Assembly: GCA_026413225.1 (NCBI GenBank)
Contig: CM048552.1
Coordinates: forward strand, 165,800,053 to 165,864,052
DNA: 64,000 bases
Origin: Otis tarda
Taxonomy: Eukaryota; Chordata; Aves; Otidiformes; Otididae
Direction: 5' to 3'
The notes beneath the pieces were generated by a model. It ran no database searches and was not told the origin of the DNA. It saw nothing but the letters and a program-made list of their open reading frames with translations. How positions within the stretch are numbered: the stretch's first letter is position 1; every line of letters starts with the position of its first letter. The translations under genes were made by a program, and so were the position numbers. Below are positions 34,120 through 46,657 of the stretch, one piece after another.

Positions 34120-34356
34120 TCATAGAATCATAAAATAGTTTGGGTTGGAAAGGACCTGTAAAGGTCATCTAGTTCAACGCCCCCCACCGTGCCCCCCACA
34201 AGGAGTAGGAACATCTTCAACTAGATCAGGTTGCTCATTCAACCTGGCTTTGAATGTTTCCAGGGATGGGGCATCAAATACCTCTTTGGGCAACCTGTGC
34301 CATTATTCCACCACCCCCAGTGTAATTTTTTTTTTCCTTATGTCTACTCTAGATCT
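34120..34356 (-). mobile_element. CR1: CR1 copy 12, 3' fragment
   Basis: The plus strand starts catagaatcataaaatagtt, then gggttggaaaggacctgtaa, aggtcatctagttcaacgcc, ggatggggcatcaa and tttccttatgtctactct. It carries the last ~240 bp of CR1, with a C-rich expansion in the normally short polypyrimidine box (cgccccccaccgtgcccccc). Confidence 0.92.
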
Positions 34357-35541
34357 TACAGTAACATTTGCCACAACTGATGAATTCAACTGACTTATTA
34401 GTTTTTTTTTTTTTTTATTTAGCTTGATTTAAAAAATAGTCAGCAGCCTGGAACCCAAATTATACCCGTGACGCTTTTGCCTGAAAAATCTTTCTGGAAT
34501 GTCATTGAAGAAGGAAATTGGGGAGAAAAAAATGTGTAATTCAGAGCATAATTTGGCTGACAAGATCCAATTTACTGGTGATGGTTTGTGACGTGGAAAC
34601 AACCCAGCCTGATTCTCAAAGCTCAGAGCTGGCAGTTAGAAAACGTGCATCAGCAAACTTGATTCAAAGGCAGTGAAGCGATAAGCATTCAACTTCCTCA
34701 ATGCAATTTTTATGGAGTCATTGTTATAAACAGAGCCACATACTAAAATGTTGTCTAAATATGGCAATGCCAAGTGTTTTTCAGACAGCCTATATTATCT
34801 TGTGAAGACGTGTACAGATGCATAGTGATATATTAACATTTAAGCTCTTTCCTTATGTTTTTATTTTCTTGTAATCATGTTTAAATACAATTTAAGTACA
34901 TGTAATAGTATGTACGAGTCAAAGAACATAACATAATACATTCTGTTCAAAGCAGAATGGAGGAAAGTGCTGAAAAATTAGAAAGGTATGTTTCCTCATA
35001 AACTTTGCATATCTGTAAGAGGCACTGCCAAATTATTTGAGGTATAAAGGTAAATTATGCTATTTGCACCAAAATACTATGTCCAGTATACTGCACGTAT
35101 ATTGATCCATATACCTCTCCTTCCCTAAAATCTATGGAGAAACATATAACTTCCCTGTGAGGCAGTTGTAAGTACCTAGTCGGATTTCAGAAAAACCTCA
35201 GATTTCTCTTCTGTTGAAAGATTCCATTACTTGTCCTAATCAGTCAGGATTATTTGTTGTCTCCAACAGTCAGCAAGTGGAAAATAAAAATTACAGTTTT
35301 ACAGACAATCAAAAATAATCCCTGTTAGTTTTATACATATTTTAATGTAAAAAGTTTCCTTTGAAAAGTGTCTTGTGTACAAAAACAATTAAAAAAAAGA
35401 TCCCCAAAACAAACCCAGAAAAGTTTTCCTAGAAGAACAACAGATTAAGGTAGGCTTTTCTGCGAATTATATTTACTATATTGCCAGAATATTCAAGTCA
35501 TAGCCTCAGTGCTGTGTAATTGCTTTCAGATGTGGTGTCAA
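34357..35541. other. Unique spacer, nothing recognised
   Basis: A T run at 34,402-34,417, then ordinary unique sequence. 34,560-34,800 is relatively complex but shows no motif or ORF I can name. Confidence 0.6.
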
Positions 35542-35936
35542 AGATACAGGTTCTTCAGGAGGGATAGGCAGGGCAGGCAAGGTGGAGATGTCACGTTATA
35601 TGTAAGGGAGAAGTTTGCACAGATTTTGGAGTTAGGGATGATGCAATTGGGAGCCTCTGATTGAGGACTAGGGGGATGGAAAACAAAGGAGATATCATAG
35701 TGGGTGTCTACTATTGATCGTCCAGCCAGAATGTAAGCACTGATGGGTTATTCTATCAGTTATTAGGAGAAATCTCTGTATTGGTAGCCCTTATCCTTAT
35801 GAGACCATTTCAATTTCTCAGACATGAACTGGGAATATCATACTGCTGTGACAAGCAGGTCTTAGAAAGCCTTAAAGTTTGTAAGAGAGAACTTGTCATA
35901 GGTACTCAGTGAGTCAACTAGGAAAGATGTCTTCTG

Positions 35937-36203
35937 TGTTGGTTTTGTTTAATGGGGAGCAGGAGGGGGAGCTACAGTTATAGCTGTAGCTGCTAGAAGT
36001 TTCCCCTTTGTCCGGATGGGTTTAGGGCAGACCCGCTGCTGGCCAGGGCCAAGACAATTGGTGATGGAATGTTCAGTGATAATGCCTCTGCAATAATGTA
36101 TTTAAGATGGATAAAAAACAAAAAAAAAAATGAAGGAAGAAGTGAAGAAGCTGAAGCAGGGGTCAGAGAGCGAGCGGCACAAGTCTTGTGGGCCTTTGTG
36201 GGA
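35937..36203 (+). mobile_element. LTR-A 5' piece inside CR1 copy 13
   Basis: It starts with TGTTGG, then aatggggagcaggagg, ctgctagaagtttccccttt, gggcagacccgctgctggcc and a TATA-like TATTTAAG at 36,099-36,106. It is the sense match to the U3 half of the solo LTR at 25,722-26,970. The 3' half of LTR-A is missing, and CR1 endonuclease sequence resumes near 36,204. The CR1 segment between LVLTNRE-type and WSVFK-type regions is lost, so a deletion took both LTR and CR1 sequence. Confidence 0.78.
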
Positions 36204-36970
36204 GTTATTAGCAGAACACCCTGAGAATCTACTTTTGAGGGCTTAGGAGTTCACAAGTGCTGGTCAGTCTTCAAGGACTACCTTTTAGAAGTACAGGAGT
36301 AGGCAATTCCAAGTCGTAAGTCCTTGCCGTAAGTCAAGGAAGTGGGGCAAAAGACTAGCTTGGCTGAACAGGGAACTCCTCATGAAGCTCAAGAGGAAAA
36401 AGAAATTCTCTCATCTCTAGAAGTAAGGCCAGGCTTCACAGGAATATTACAGAGCCATAATATGCAGGCCCTTCATATATGCAGGGAGAAGACATAAAGG
36501 TCAAAGCTCAAGGAGAGTTTAAACTGGCCAATGTTGTTCTAGATAACAAGAAGGGCTCTTTAAAGTATGTTAATAGCAAGAGGTGGACTAAAGAAAACAT
36601 TAGACCAATACTTGTTGAAGATGGTCATCTGACTAACAAGGATGAAGTGGAGGCATTTAATGTTTTTTTTTTTTTGCCTCAGTCTTTAATAACACTGATG
36701 GACCTTGGGCTCCCCAGTCCCCTGAGTCAGAGGATCATGACTGTGGGAACAGTGACTTTCCATTTGTGAACATTGAAATTGTAAGGGGCTGGTTGTATCA
36801 GCTGAATGTTCAAGTCCATGGGGCTTCATGGGATTCATCTTGGAGTACTGAAGGAGTTAGTAGATGTTATGACAGGACCCTTCTTGATCATCTACCAAAG
36901 GTCTTGGGAGTCCAGGGAGGTCCCAGCTGACTGAAAGCTAGCCAATGTTATCCAGTTTATAAAAAAGGAT

Positions 36971-37339
36971 GTGAGGGAAGGCCTAAGGAACTACAGAGCT
37001 GTTAGTATAACCTCAGTTCCTGGAAAAATTATGGAGAAGATTATACCCGTTACTGTTGAAAGGCATTTAAAGAATAATGAAATCATGAGGCACAGTCAAC
37101 ATGAGCTCACTAATTTCATATCCTTCTATGATAAGATCACTCCTTTAGTGGATGAATGGAAGATGGTGGATATAGTTTTTCTGGATTTTAGTAGGGCTTT
37201 TGATACCATCCCTCACAGCATCCTTCTTGACAAATTGTCCAGCAGCAGCATGAGTGGGTTCACAGTGCACTGGGTGAAGAACTGGCTGAAAAGCAGAGCT
37301 CGAAGGGTTGTAGTGAATGGGACTACATCTGACTGGTGA
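36971..37339 (+). pseudogene. Old CR1 reverse transcriptase fragment
   Basis: The longest frame is 122 codons with NYRAVSITSVPGKIMEKI and motif A VFLDFSRAFDTIPHSILLDK. VPQGS and motif C follow in a shifted frame (about 37,350-37,465), where motif C reads FADNTK in place of FADD. Further remnants lie in other frames: 37,668-37,850 (QQCALAVKRTDHILGC) and 37,905-38,246 ([17 protein letters not shown]). It is clearly dead. RTs of this type copy the element's own RNA at the nicked target. Confidence 0.88.
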
Positions 37340-38264
37340 CTGCTCACAAGCGGTGTTCCTCAGGGTTCAATCCTAGGGTCAGTTATGTTCGATATATTCA
37401 TTAATTATCTGAACACAGCAGTTGAATGCACTATTAGTAAGTTTGCTGATAATACCAAACTGGGAGGTACTATTGACTCTCTCATGTGACAAAAATGCAT
37501 TGCAGAGAGATCTAGACAGATTGGAGCATTGGGCTATGATGAATGGGGTGAAATTTAGGAAGTCCAAATTCTGGATTCTGCACCTAGGATTCAGTACTTG
37601 TGCCAGGCACAAGTATGAACTCCAGGAGGAGTGACTGGACAGTAGCCACACAGAAAGGGATCTAGGGGTGCTGAGAAACAGCAGTCTTAGTATAAGTCAG
37701 CAGTGTGCCCTGGCAGTCAAGAGGACAGATCACATCCTGGGGTGCATTGAACATAGCATAATCAGCCAGTCAAAAGAAGGGATTATCCTATTGTTTTCAA
37801 CATTGGTGTGTCCTTGCCTTGAATACTGTGTGCTGTTCTGGGCCTCATAATTTAAGTAGAATGTTAAGATACTTGAATGCATCCAGAGCAGGGCAACAAA
37901 GCTGGTGAAAGGGCTGGAAGGAATGTCCTGTGAGGAGTGGCTAAGGACTTTGGGTTTGTCTAGTTTGGAGAAAAGAAGGCTTAGGAGTGACCTCATTGCT
38001 TTCTACAGCTTCCTGAGGAGGGGAAGTGGGGAATGTGTCCTAATGTCCAGTGACAGGACTGGGAATGGCTTAAAGCTGCACCACAGGAGGTTTAGACTGG
38101 ATATTAGGAAGCATTTATTTACTGAGAGGGTGGTCAAACACTGGAAAAGGCTTCCTAGAGGGGTGGTCAATGCCCTGTGTCTGTCAGTCATTTGGACAAT
38201 GTTAATCTTGAAGTGGTCCGGCAGTTGGACTAGATGTTTGTTGTAGGTCCCTTCCAACTGAAAT

Positions 38265-38327
38265 ATTCTATTCTATTCTATTCTATTCTATTCTATTCTA
38301 TTCTATTCTATTCTATTCTATTCTATT
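38265..38327 (+). repeat. (TTCTA)n microsatellite, CR1 tail
   Basis: About 12 perfect TTCTA units directly after cccttccaactgaaata, where the tail of the LINE belongs. Perfect identity among units contrasts with the decayed element, so the tract has probably turned over since insertion. Confidence 0.95.
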
Positions 38328-40729
38328 GACAGTAAAATTTCAAAGAAAGACTACCCTCATGATGTTCTATCCTTTGCTCATACTATCTGTAGAATATAGT
38401 AATATCATTTTTGATTAAGTTGCATAAGATAAAAAGTTACGTAAGATTTGAGAAATAATAGGAGGATGCTAAGATATACAGGTCTATTTCAGAGGTAAAA
38501 TCATATAATTATTCTGCTCAGCAAATCTGTTTATCTACGTGGACTGATTCTTCTGACCTTCATGATCCCCCCCTCTGAAAACTGTAGGCACACAACACAG
38601 AGAAGCTTTCCTTCATCTGAAATGGATTGTTTAGAGTAGGGAAAATTCAGCACACATAATTTAAGAATCTGCAGTTTCCTTTTATGCTAAAGAGTATTCT
38701 AAGGAACACCCAAACCACTGTTCTAGTCTCAGGTCTATACAGCTCTTGTCTCACGAAAGAAAGTTGACTCACTGGGCAACCCTGCTACTTTCAACTATTT
38801 GAAAGGGGCAACTCCTCTGTCGTCTTCAGAGCATGAAGTAGTCCAAACAATAGTCAAGAAACTGCTTTTTAGCACACTTCAGTGTACTACCAGTTTTCTT
38901 TCACAGTTCTTCTTTCTTCTTTGCAAATATTAGAATCATAGAATCATCATATTGTACCTGCTTAAAGTCAAGCTTAAAGCCAAAATGAAGAATGTAAATT
39001 ACGTTAGGAATACAGTGTTTCTCCACATTTTAGCTTCTTTCTTGTAAACAGCAGAAGACAGAATATCTCCTGCTCTCTAACCAAGGTATCTCTCTCTCTT
39101 AAAATATTTTTTTCCCTCATGTTATTTTTTTTTCCAAGTATTTCTTTTATAGTTTTGGTACTACTCTTTCACATTATATTTAATTTATTGCATCATTAAA
39201 GTTTCTATCTCACCTTTTTTTTTTATTTTCATTTTCAGGGTAAACTTCATTTGCTTGGGTGACCTAAAAGCTACCTCTTGGTCAAATTACATCTGGCAAA
39301 GTATGAGTGTGAATGTTTAATGTAGTGTGTGTGAATGGGGCAGTAAAATCTGTCTGAGAGGTTATTTGGCCAGAACTGATCATGCTAAAGGCACATTCAG
39401 CCATCAGCTGGGCCAAAAAAAAACCAAAACTGTAACCTCTTCCATATTGAAGGGAAAAAAAAAAAAAAAACCTGAATGTCTGCCATTCTTCAGTTTCACA
39501 GACAGTTTATCTAAAGGAAGAAGGTAAAGATTTCTTTTCTCAATCAGAATAATCAAGAAGTGAATGAACTCCTTCAAATAGCCATAATCTGATGCTGAAG
39601 GCAGACTGACATATATATATATATGGAAGACATTGACCATATTAGGGCATTGTCTTCTGTATTTCTGACTGCCTTTTGACAGACACTATTTAATTTTTTT
39701 ATTATTTCTAGGACCCACAATTAAATACAGTTGTCAGAGGTTAACTCTCATTAAAACAAAGTGTAAAACCAAATATCTCCCTCAGTCTCCAAATGCTTTT
39801 GTAATTAGTTCACGTTACAAGATTGTCAGAATAAATTACAATTCTCATAGACTTGATTCCTCATTCCACCTGGCACAAGGCCTACTGCCTACACTTTTGT
39901 GATATTACACAAGAATTCAATGGAATCTTCTCTCCATTTAACATAGTGACAGGATATATAGGTTGTTAGTCTGGAAAATAGACTGTATTTTTCTTTAGAA
40001 CTGGAATATGACAGTTTCTGCTGATAAAATGTCAAATATAATTCCAAGAAAGTTCTGTTTCAGTTTGTACCTATATTTCTTGGTTTTCTCTTCCCCTAGA
40101 TATGCATCTTAAAAATGCAAATCAGTGAAAAGTCTCAATTTACTCCTACATGGATGAGCAACAAGGGGTTGCTTCCAAGGCTTGGTTTATTGCATCTACT
40201 TTTGTCTTGAAAATTGAAACGTGTAACACTGGAGGGACCTATAGAGTAATTAACAGGAAATAATAATAATGCTTTTACATTGAAATAAATGAAAGTTGTA
40301 GAATTGTAGAGAAATATCCTGAAGATGAACTGTCTATAGAAAGGTTATTTTTTTTGTCTAGTTTTATCAGAAGCTTATGTTTATTTCTAATCTATGGTTT
40401 ACAGATGACCAAATGAGTTATCAGAAGTAGTTGAAAGGGAAAGGCAAATAAAATCTAGTGTGATTACTATTTAAGCATAACACAAAAACCATAGTTCAGA
40501 TATAAATACGTTTGTATTTTTAAACTCAATATCAGAAAGAGTTCAGAATTTTTGTGTAGAAAGCAAAACATCTTAACAGGACTCTCACATCAGTGCATAG
40601 ATATCTTCTCAGCATCTAAAAGGTCACAGATAGAAGAAAGATAACTCTCTGCATCTTCTTTCCCAGAAATCCCTTTACACAGATTGCCTGTTCATATAGA
40701 TACAAATACTCTTGCAATGACCATTACAC

Positions 40730-40805
40730 AGATAAATAAATAATAAGATAAATAAATAAATAACAGATAAAAGCAGATAAATAAATAAATAAATAGATAA
40801 ATAAG
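40730..40805. repeat. (ATAA)n / GATAAATA simple repeat
   Basis: Tetramer AAAT/ATAA units interspersed with gata and cagataaaagcagata interruptions over about 75 bp. Confidence 0.85.
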
Positions 40806-41434
40806 TTTATTGACTTGAAATTATTTAACCAATTTTAAAATTAAAATCATTTTGGCAGATTTTTCTAAGTCATGCAGGACAAAGAATTTGACCTTGACTC
40901 TGAAATTGACAGAGGAAATATACACAGATGTACACATTCTCACACACACACGCACACATGTACAGAAAGTACATAATAATTGTAGCACACAATGAAATGA
41001 GAGTTTGAAATAAAAATAGGGGAATATGCAGGTATCTGTAGATTAAGGTTTAGGTTTATAAGTGAATTAACTTTTAAAGAAAAACATTTTTAATAATTAA
41101 ACTAATCAATTGCTTGACAACTCAGACTCAAACTGTAAACATAATAAATAGCTTGAGAATTTTACCCACGAGCTCCATCCATGAGTTTTACTCAAACAGC
41201 ATTCTATATTTATTAACATGTATCCACCTACATCTTTAAATTAGTAGTTGATTTTAATAGCGAAGTGTTTTTTCTCATTGTTCGGTAGTCACAGAGTGTT
41301 ATCTAATATATTAATTCAGGCTGTCATAGCTATTTTTGCCCAGTTCAGACTGATTCTTATGGTTCTTTCAGGATCTATTTGATATCAAAATAGTCTACAG
41401 TCTGGATACAGATCATAAATTACAGCACATCCAA

Positions 41435-41836
41435 ATGCGCTTAGTGTCTATGTGCACCTCATCTGCTTTTCATTTCTTCATTACTTCAAAGTCTTTCTGT
41501 AATGACAGAAAAATGTTGTATCTTGACATCCCACCCCTTGACCTATGTCATCAGTGTAGACAGAGTGCTGACACCCTGCACCTTGACACCATGTGCCTTG
41601 ACCGATATTGGCAGTGTGGGAAGGATGCTGCCCACATTATCCATGTAAGGTATGATTCTTTCATATCACACTTCCTTCAGTGGAGCCAAGGGGTTGTGAG
41701 ACTCTTACCTGCATTCAGAAGGCATTTGTACAATTGGCTGTTGCTGTCAGATGACCCAGACATCAAGCCTGCCTGGCAGTCTGACAGAGTCAGGGCATCA
41801 CTTATGACCCTGTGTTTGCTACTGGTGATTGGATGA
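41435..41836 (+). other. 133-codon ORF of unknown origin
   Basis: An open frame in a locally GC-richer patch (about 41,520-41,830). The product has Cys pairs (LCHQCRQ), a QCGKDAAHIIHV stretch and a C-terminal hydrophobic end (SLMTLCLLLVIG). Two short direct repeats of ccttgac-type words lie in the patch. I recognise no family. There is no Kozak-like context or splice pattern I can rely on. It may be chance, or a remnant of an old element. Confidence 0.25.
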
Positions 41837-43382
41837 GTTGCCATACAGGCACGTTATTGCTCATCTCTCTTACTGCCTCAACGAAGTTTAATTTATAAAG
41901 TGTTGTCAGACTCCATTACTAATCAGATCACATATGTTTACTCTCTTCCTGAACAGACAGGAGAAGAGGTTTGATATACTCCTGTCCCTCTCTCTCCTAC
42001 AAGAGCCAATCGTATGTGTTTGGCAAAGTCATGGGCGGTCAAAAATAATCAGAATAGTTACGATTTATATGAAAAGATTATATTTAAAATTCAAAACACA
42101 GTGTTTCTGGGAATATGCTATATCTTGCGTCCGTTTGACTTACCTGACTGCAATGTATTTTCCCTATTAATACGATCTTGCCTTGGAAAGGAAAGGAATG
42201 AAGCAGTAGTCACAAAATGGTTTACTGGATGTGAGTGAGAAAGACTTTTAAAAAATCTTTAGTATCCATATTAGCTTTGGAATACAGTAACTCTGGTGAA
42301 TATAAAAAAAAAAATCTGTATTTTAGTTTCCAGCTTCCTACCTATTTTCTCATACTGATAATGATAATCAATATATTAAGTCTGGCGTATTTAAGCTGTT
42401 GCCAAAACCATCCTGAGTTTAATTTTAAAGTACAAAATAACTGCAAATGTAAATGCAAATGCAAAAAAAAAATTAAAAATATTTATCATTAGATTTTTTT
42501 TAAGAACAAAGGAAAAAAAAACATATTCTAGTAAGATATTTTAACAAGTACCTGTTTTTAAATTATATATTAAATTTTACTGCTTATGTAGTGGAGTATA
42601 TAGTCAATCACTTTCCTCAGTTAATGAGAAAATTTGTGTTGTTCCGTTTGTTTTAGTCTTAGATGTAGCAGATCTGCTTCTTCACGTAAAAGACATCTTA
42701 TAAGAAAACACTGCATTGTTAAAAGAATTTTAGACACTGAAAAACAGAGATAATTTCCATTTAAATATTTCTATTGCCACTTTAGAAGTGAAACAATATT
42801 ATTTTAATTTTTTTTCTATCCAATCAAACATGAAAATCAATATCACCATTCACGTTCTCTATTAGAAGGCTGAGAAAATTTGTTAAACTTCATAGAGTAA
42901 TTACACAGAATAAGTCAAGCTTGAACTGTTATCACTGAGGGTCACATTATCTGAAAAGAAACTTAAACAAGTAACTTTTGAGAATGCAATTAAAGAACGT
43001 AAAAACATTGTAAACAGTTGAAAGACAGACGTATATAACAGGAATATACTTATCTGAGGAAATTAAAATTCCTAACTATGACCCATGAAATTAAAAGAAC
43101 AAGTACCATGGTGAAGATTTAAAAATGCAGTGAAAGACTTAATATTAAACATTCTCATCCAAAGACAAAAGTTTGTCCCAAGCAGTAGAATCCATCCCAA
43201 AGGATGCACTTTACTTATGCATAATGGATAAAAATATACAAGTATTAGAGAAAAGCAGCCCTGCACGTAGTTCCTATATATTTTGTCCAAAAAATTATGC
43301 TTAAAAAAGTAAAGATTTTGAGTTACAGATATGGGTGATACATATGCACAAGTGTTTAGATTATGGCTACTTGTATCTATAT

Positions 43383-43402
43383 CCTGCCCTGCCCTGCCCT
43401 GC
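43383..43402. repeat. (CCCTG)4 short tandem repeat
   Basis: Four tandem CCTGC pentamers in otherwise AT-rich sequence. Confidence 0.85.
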
Positions 43403-43792
43403 TGTTTGTAATATACAGCTAGGAAAATGGTCACAGCTATGGTAAAATAAAATCAGTGTAAAAACAGCTGCCTGTGGCAGTAATTTTAGAAATATTTGTT
43501 TATGATATTTTCCTAAAATCAGGTTAAGAAATAACTTCAGAAAGCTACCTGAAAGATTTTTTTTAATAAAACTTTGTTAAGAGGAATACACAGGACTGTA
43601 GATCAGATACGTATTTCTTTCTGAAATACTGAGAAAAGGGCAACCGTTTCATAGCATCCAATGAAAGACCTAAAAGGGTAGAATTATATTTTAAAATGTG
43701 AAAAGTATGTACCAACTCTTCAGATGAAAAGCCAATGATCTGTGGCAAGAGAATTGACCTGCTTTTGAGCAAGATTCTCCTTATCCACTTTA

Positions 43793-44251
43793 AAAGGGCC
43801 ATGAAGATGATAAGAGGGCTGGAGCACCTCTCTTACGAGGCTGAGAGAGTTGGGGCTGTTCAGCCTGGGGAAGAGGAGGCTCTGAGGAGACCTTATAGCA
43901 GTCTTCCAGTACCTCAAGGGCGCCTACAGGAAAGAAAGGGAGAGACTCTTCAGTAGGGCCTGGTGTGACAGGACTAGGGACAATGGTTTCAAAACAGAGG
44001 GAGGTAGATTTAGACTATATATGAGGAAAAAATCTTTTACACTGAGGGTTGTAGAACACTGGAACAGGTTGCCCAGAAAGGTGGTTGGTGCCTCATCCCT
44101 GGAAACATTCAAGGCCAGGTTCAATGGGACTCTGAACAACCTGATCTAGTCAGGGATGTCCCTGCTCCTTGCGGGGTGGGGAGGTTGGACTAGATGACCT
44201 TTGAAGATCCCTTCCAACCTTAACCATTCTTAGATTCTATGATTCTGTGAC
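43793..44251 (+). mobile_element. CR1: CR1 copy 14a, 3' portion
   Basis: aagggccatgaagatgataa, gggctggagcacctctctta, cctcaagggcgcctacagga, ggactagatgacctttgaag and tail attctatgattctgtga. The RT C-terminus is present with frameshifts. Another CR1 3' end follows 33 bp downstream in the same orientation. Confidence 0.94.
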
Positions 44252-44284
44252 TCTTTTCAGGATATGCAGTAACAGAATAAGTAG

Positions 44285-44552
44285 TAATAGTTTTAAACAG
44301 AAAGAGGATAGATTTAGATTAGATATAAGGAAGAAATTTTTTACTGTGAAGATGTTGAGACATAGGAACAAGTTGCTCAGAGAGTTGTGGATGCCCCTTC
44401 CCTGGAAGTGTCCAAGGCCAGGTTCAATGGGGTTTTGAGCAACCTAATCTTGCATAAGATGTCCCTGCTCACTGCAGGGGGCCGGGGAGTTGAAACTCGA
44501 TGATCTTCCAATCCAAACCATTCTACGATTCTATGATTCTATGGTTCTATGA
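44285..44552 (+). mobile_element. CR1: CR1 copy 14b, 3' portion
   Basis: tttagattagatataaggaa, gatgccccttccctggaagt, ggttcaatggggttttgagc, gatgatcttccaatccaaac and tail attctatgattctatggttc. It differs from 14a in the 3' box (GATGATCTTCC), so it is an independent insertion rather than a tandem duplicate. Confidence 0.93.
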
Positions 44553-46657
44553 TATGTACTTGCTTATAAGGTTATTTGACTGCTCTTTGCTACACTTCAC
44601 CTAGCTTTTATTACAAGGTACTATATATCCATGGTGAAAAAAAAAGATGGATTTTTAACATCAGCAAATCTGCTCGTATTTCTTGGTATATCATATTCAG
44701 GAAGAATAACTAATGTGTATTCTCAAATGCACAAGCTAAACTGGAGGGAAATAACTGTTTTCCCCTTTTTTATAGCTAAAGATTGGCTGACTCACCCATT
44801 CATTCTTTGTCACTCATCATCATTTTTTGACCTGAAAATTATATAAGAAATCTAGAGTAGCATGAAAAAGAATGTATTTTGTTTCCAGTATCATTCATAC
44901 TAATCTAATCACACTAAATTTTCTGGCAGTAAGGGATGATGGATAAAGGTTTTATCTTTTCTTATCTTAACAAGGTCTACTTCAATACTAACACTGAACT
45001 CAATGCATATAAATTCATGCAACTTCTGTAGCTTCATATGGATAGATAAATGCTTAAAAAAAATGAAACTCCTCCAGAAAAAAAAAAAAACAAACCACCA
45101 AATAAAACTAATTATAGTAGCAGTATTGGAGTATAGCAGCACTGCAGTTAGCCCTTGAAAATACTAGTGTAAAATTAAGGATGATAGATCATATATTTCA
45201 ATAAATGTTCTTCTTTAAAAAGTAAAATTCTGAGTAGAATACCTTTGTCACTAGAATGCTCACTAGTTACCACATTACTCATTTGAGACCTGACCAGTAG
45301 AAATTATTATATTTTTAGCACAATTCTTTGAGAAACTACTTGCCCATGCCTTTATTGGGTTGGATATTGAAAAGACTGCAATGGCTCCAAAATGCTTACC
45401 TCAATATGCAAGACACATTTAAAAGTTCCCTCATCACTGCACTAAAATTCAAGGTAGCAAATATTCATTAAACGTTTTTCTCTCTACCTATCAAGGACAG
45501 CAATTTGACTGACAATAAGTCAGCCATAAGAATGATAATGTAGGTGTTTAGACAGCACTGAGTTAAAAACACTTTCTGCATGGTTTCCCACTCTGAGAAC
45601 TCACCCACAAGTGCTGTTGTAACAGGAAGAGTGTTCTGTTGCTCACACAGGTGTCCCATCATTCCTTTCCATGAGTGTTAGAACAACTGGGATCTATTTC
45701 TGTAATAAAATAGCAGTATTTTTTTTTTTTTAAATAAGATAACATTAAACCCTTTGACTTAGGTTTTTTTAGAATATTTCATCATGGTTATATGTATTTT
45801 TTTTCACATTGTTTTATAGAACATTATTATGCTAAGTAAACTGGTTGAGAAAGAGTACACATTTATGGTTTCTTTATTTTATTTTTTTACAAGCTTTTCT
45901 AATCAGCTTGTGTCAAGAATAATCTCATAAGTTATTTGAAATCTAGCACAAAATATTCCCAATGTGTATATAACCACTCATTTCATAGCATTATGTTATG
46001 ATCATTTGAGTTTTATTTATTTATTTATTAGATGCTGAAATGCTTTTCATAGCAAGTGTGACTAAATATTATGTAGCACTTCCACCATTATATAGGAAAA
46101 ATCTTTTGTTATTTCCCCACTCAAAATTGTAACAATAAATAAGTAAAAATTTAATTTTATGTTACTTTAAGATTTTGCCAGAAAGAAGATATAATTAGAT
46201 TAAGATTTGCTGCTAATTCTTAAAATTCTATTTTGCTACTGATTTGAAGAGAAACATGCTTATGTTTCTTTTTTAATATTCAATCTTGAGTATAGAAAAT
46301 AATAACAATAATGACCAAAATATTAAGAGGAAAGATACTTAATTTTTCAGTATAGTAATACAATAAATTATTTGGCAATCTTTCCTTTAAACTTGTTCCA
46401 AAGTTTTTCTCCTGTTAAATAAATTCAACTATTTCATATATACACAGTTTCACTCATTTATTTGTCTTAGAACATTCCACTAACAAAACACGGGAGAGTT
46501 TTCAAATGGCTGAAATATAGCAAGTATTTTTATTTTGTTAGCACCTAAAGATTGCTTTGTAAATATGCTTATTGTAATACTAACTATAAACCACTGTAGT
46601 GATGCCCACACAGGAACTCAGCATAGCACCTAAACTTTATTAACAGTCTGGAAACAG
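44553..46657. other. AT-rich spacer, nothing recognised
   Basis: Short ORFs only, T runs and a tttatttatttatta tract near 46,013-46,030. No repeat family or gene seen. Confidence 0.6.

Larger units (their letters stand above)
35542..38328 (+). mobile_element. CR1: CR1 copy 13, old 2.8-kb copy with pentamer tail
   Basis: An older CR1-type LINE. The order is endonuclease start (gatacaggttcttcaggagg, gtctactattgatcgtccag), an LTR-A insertion (35,937-36,203), endonuclease end (aagtgctggtcagtcttcaa), linker (cttggctgaacagggaactc, gcagggagaagacataaagg) and reverse transcriptase (36,971 on). Then come the 3' UTR with ggactagatgtttgttgtag and a (TTCTA)n tail. Many frameshifts and stops are present. 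The tail unit differs from the octamer of the younger copies, so it belongs to a different subfamily. Confidence 0.93.
38329..43792. other. Spacer with simple repeats and one unexplained ORF
   Basis: No CR1 or LTR recognised. Includes (TA)n at 39,609-39,624, an ATAA-rich tract at 40,730-40,805, the 133-codon ORF at 41,435-41,836 and (CCCTG)4 at 43,383-43,402. A lone tagaatcatagaatcat at 38,932-38,948 resembles a CR1 tail but lacks the adjoining 3' boxes. Confidence 0.6.

Noticed and set aside
38932..38948. Isolated tagaatcatagaatcat resembling a CR1 tail
   Set aside because: The adjoining 3' boxes (ggaccttcaaaggtcatcta type) are absent, so a CR1 copy cannot be supported from two octamers alone.
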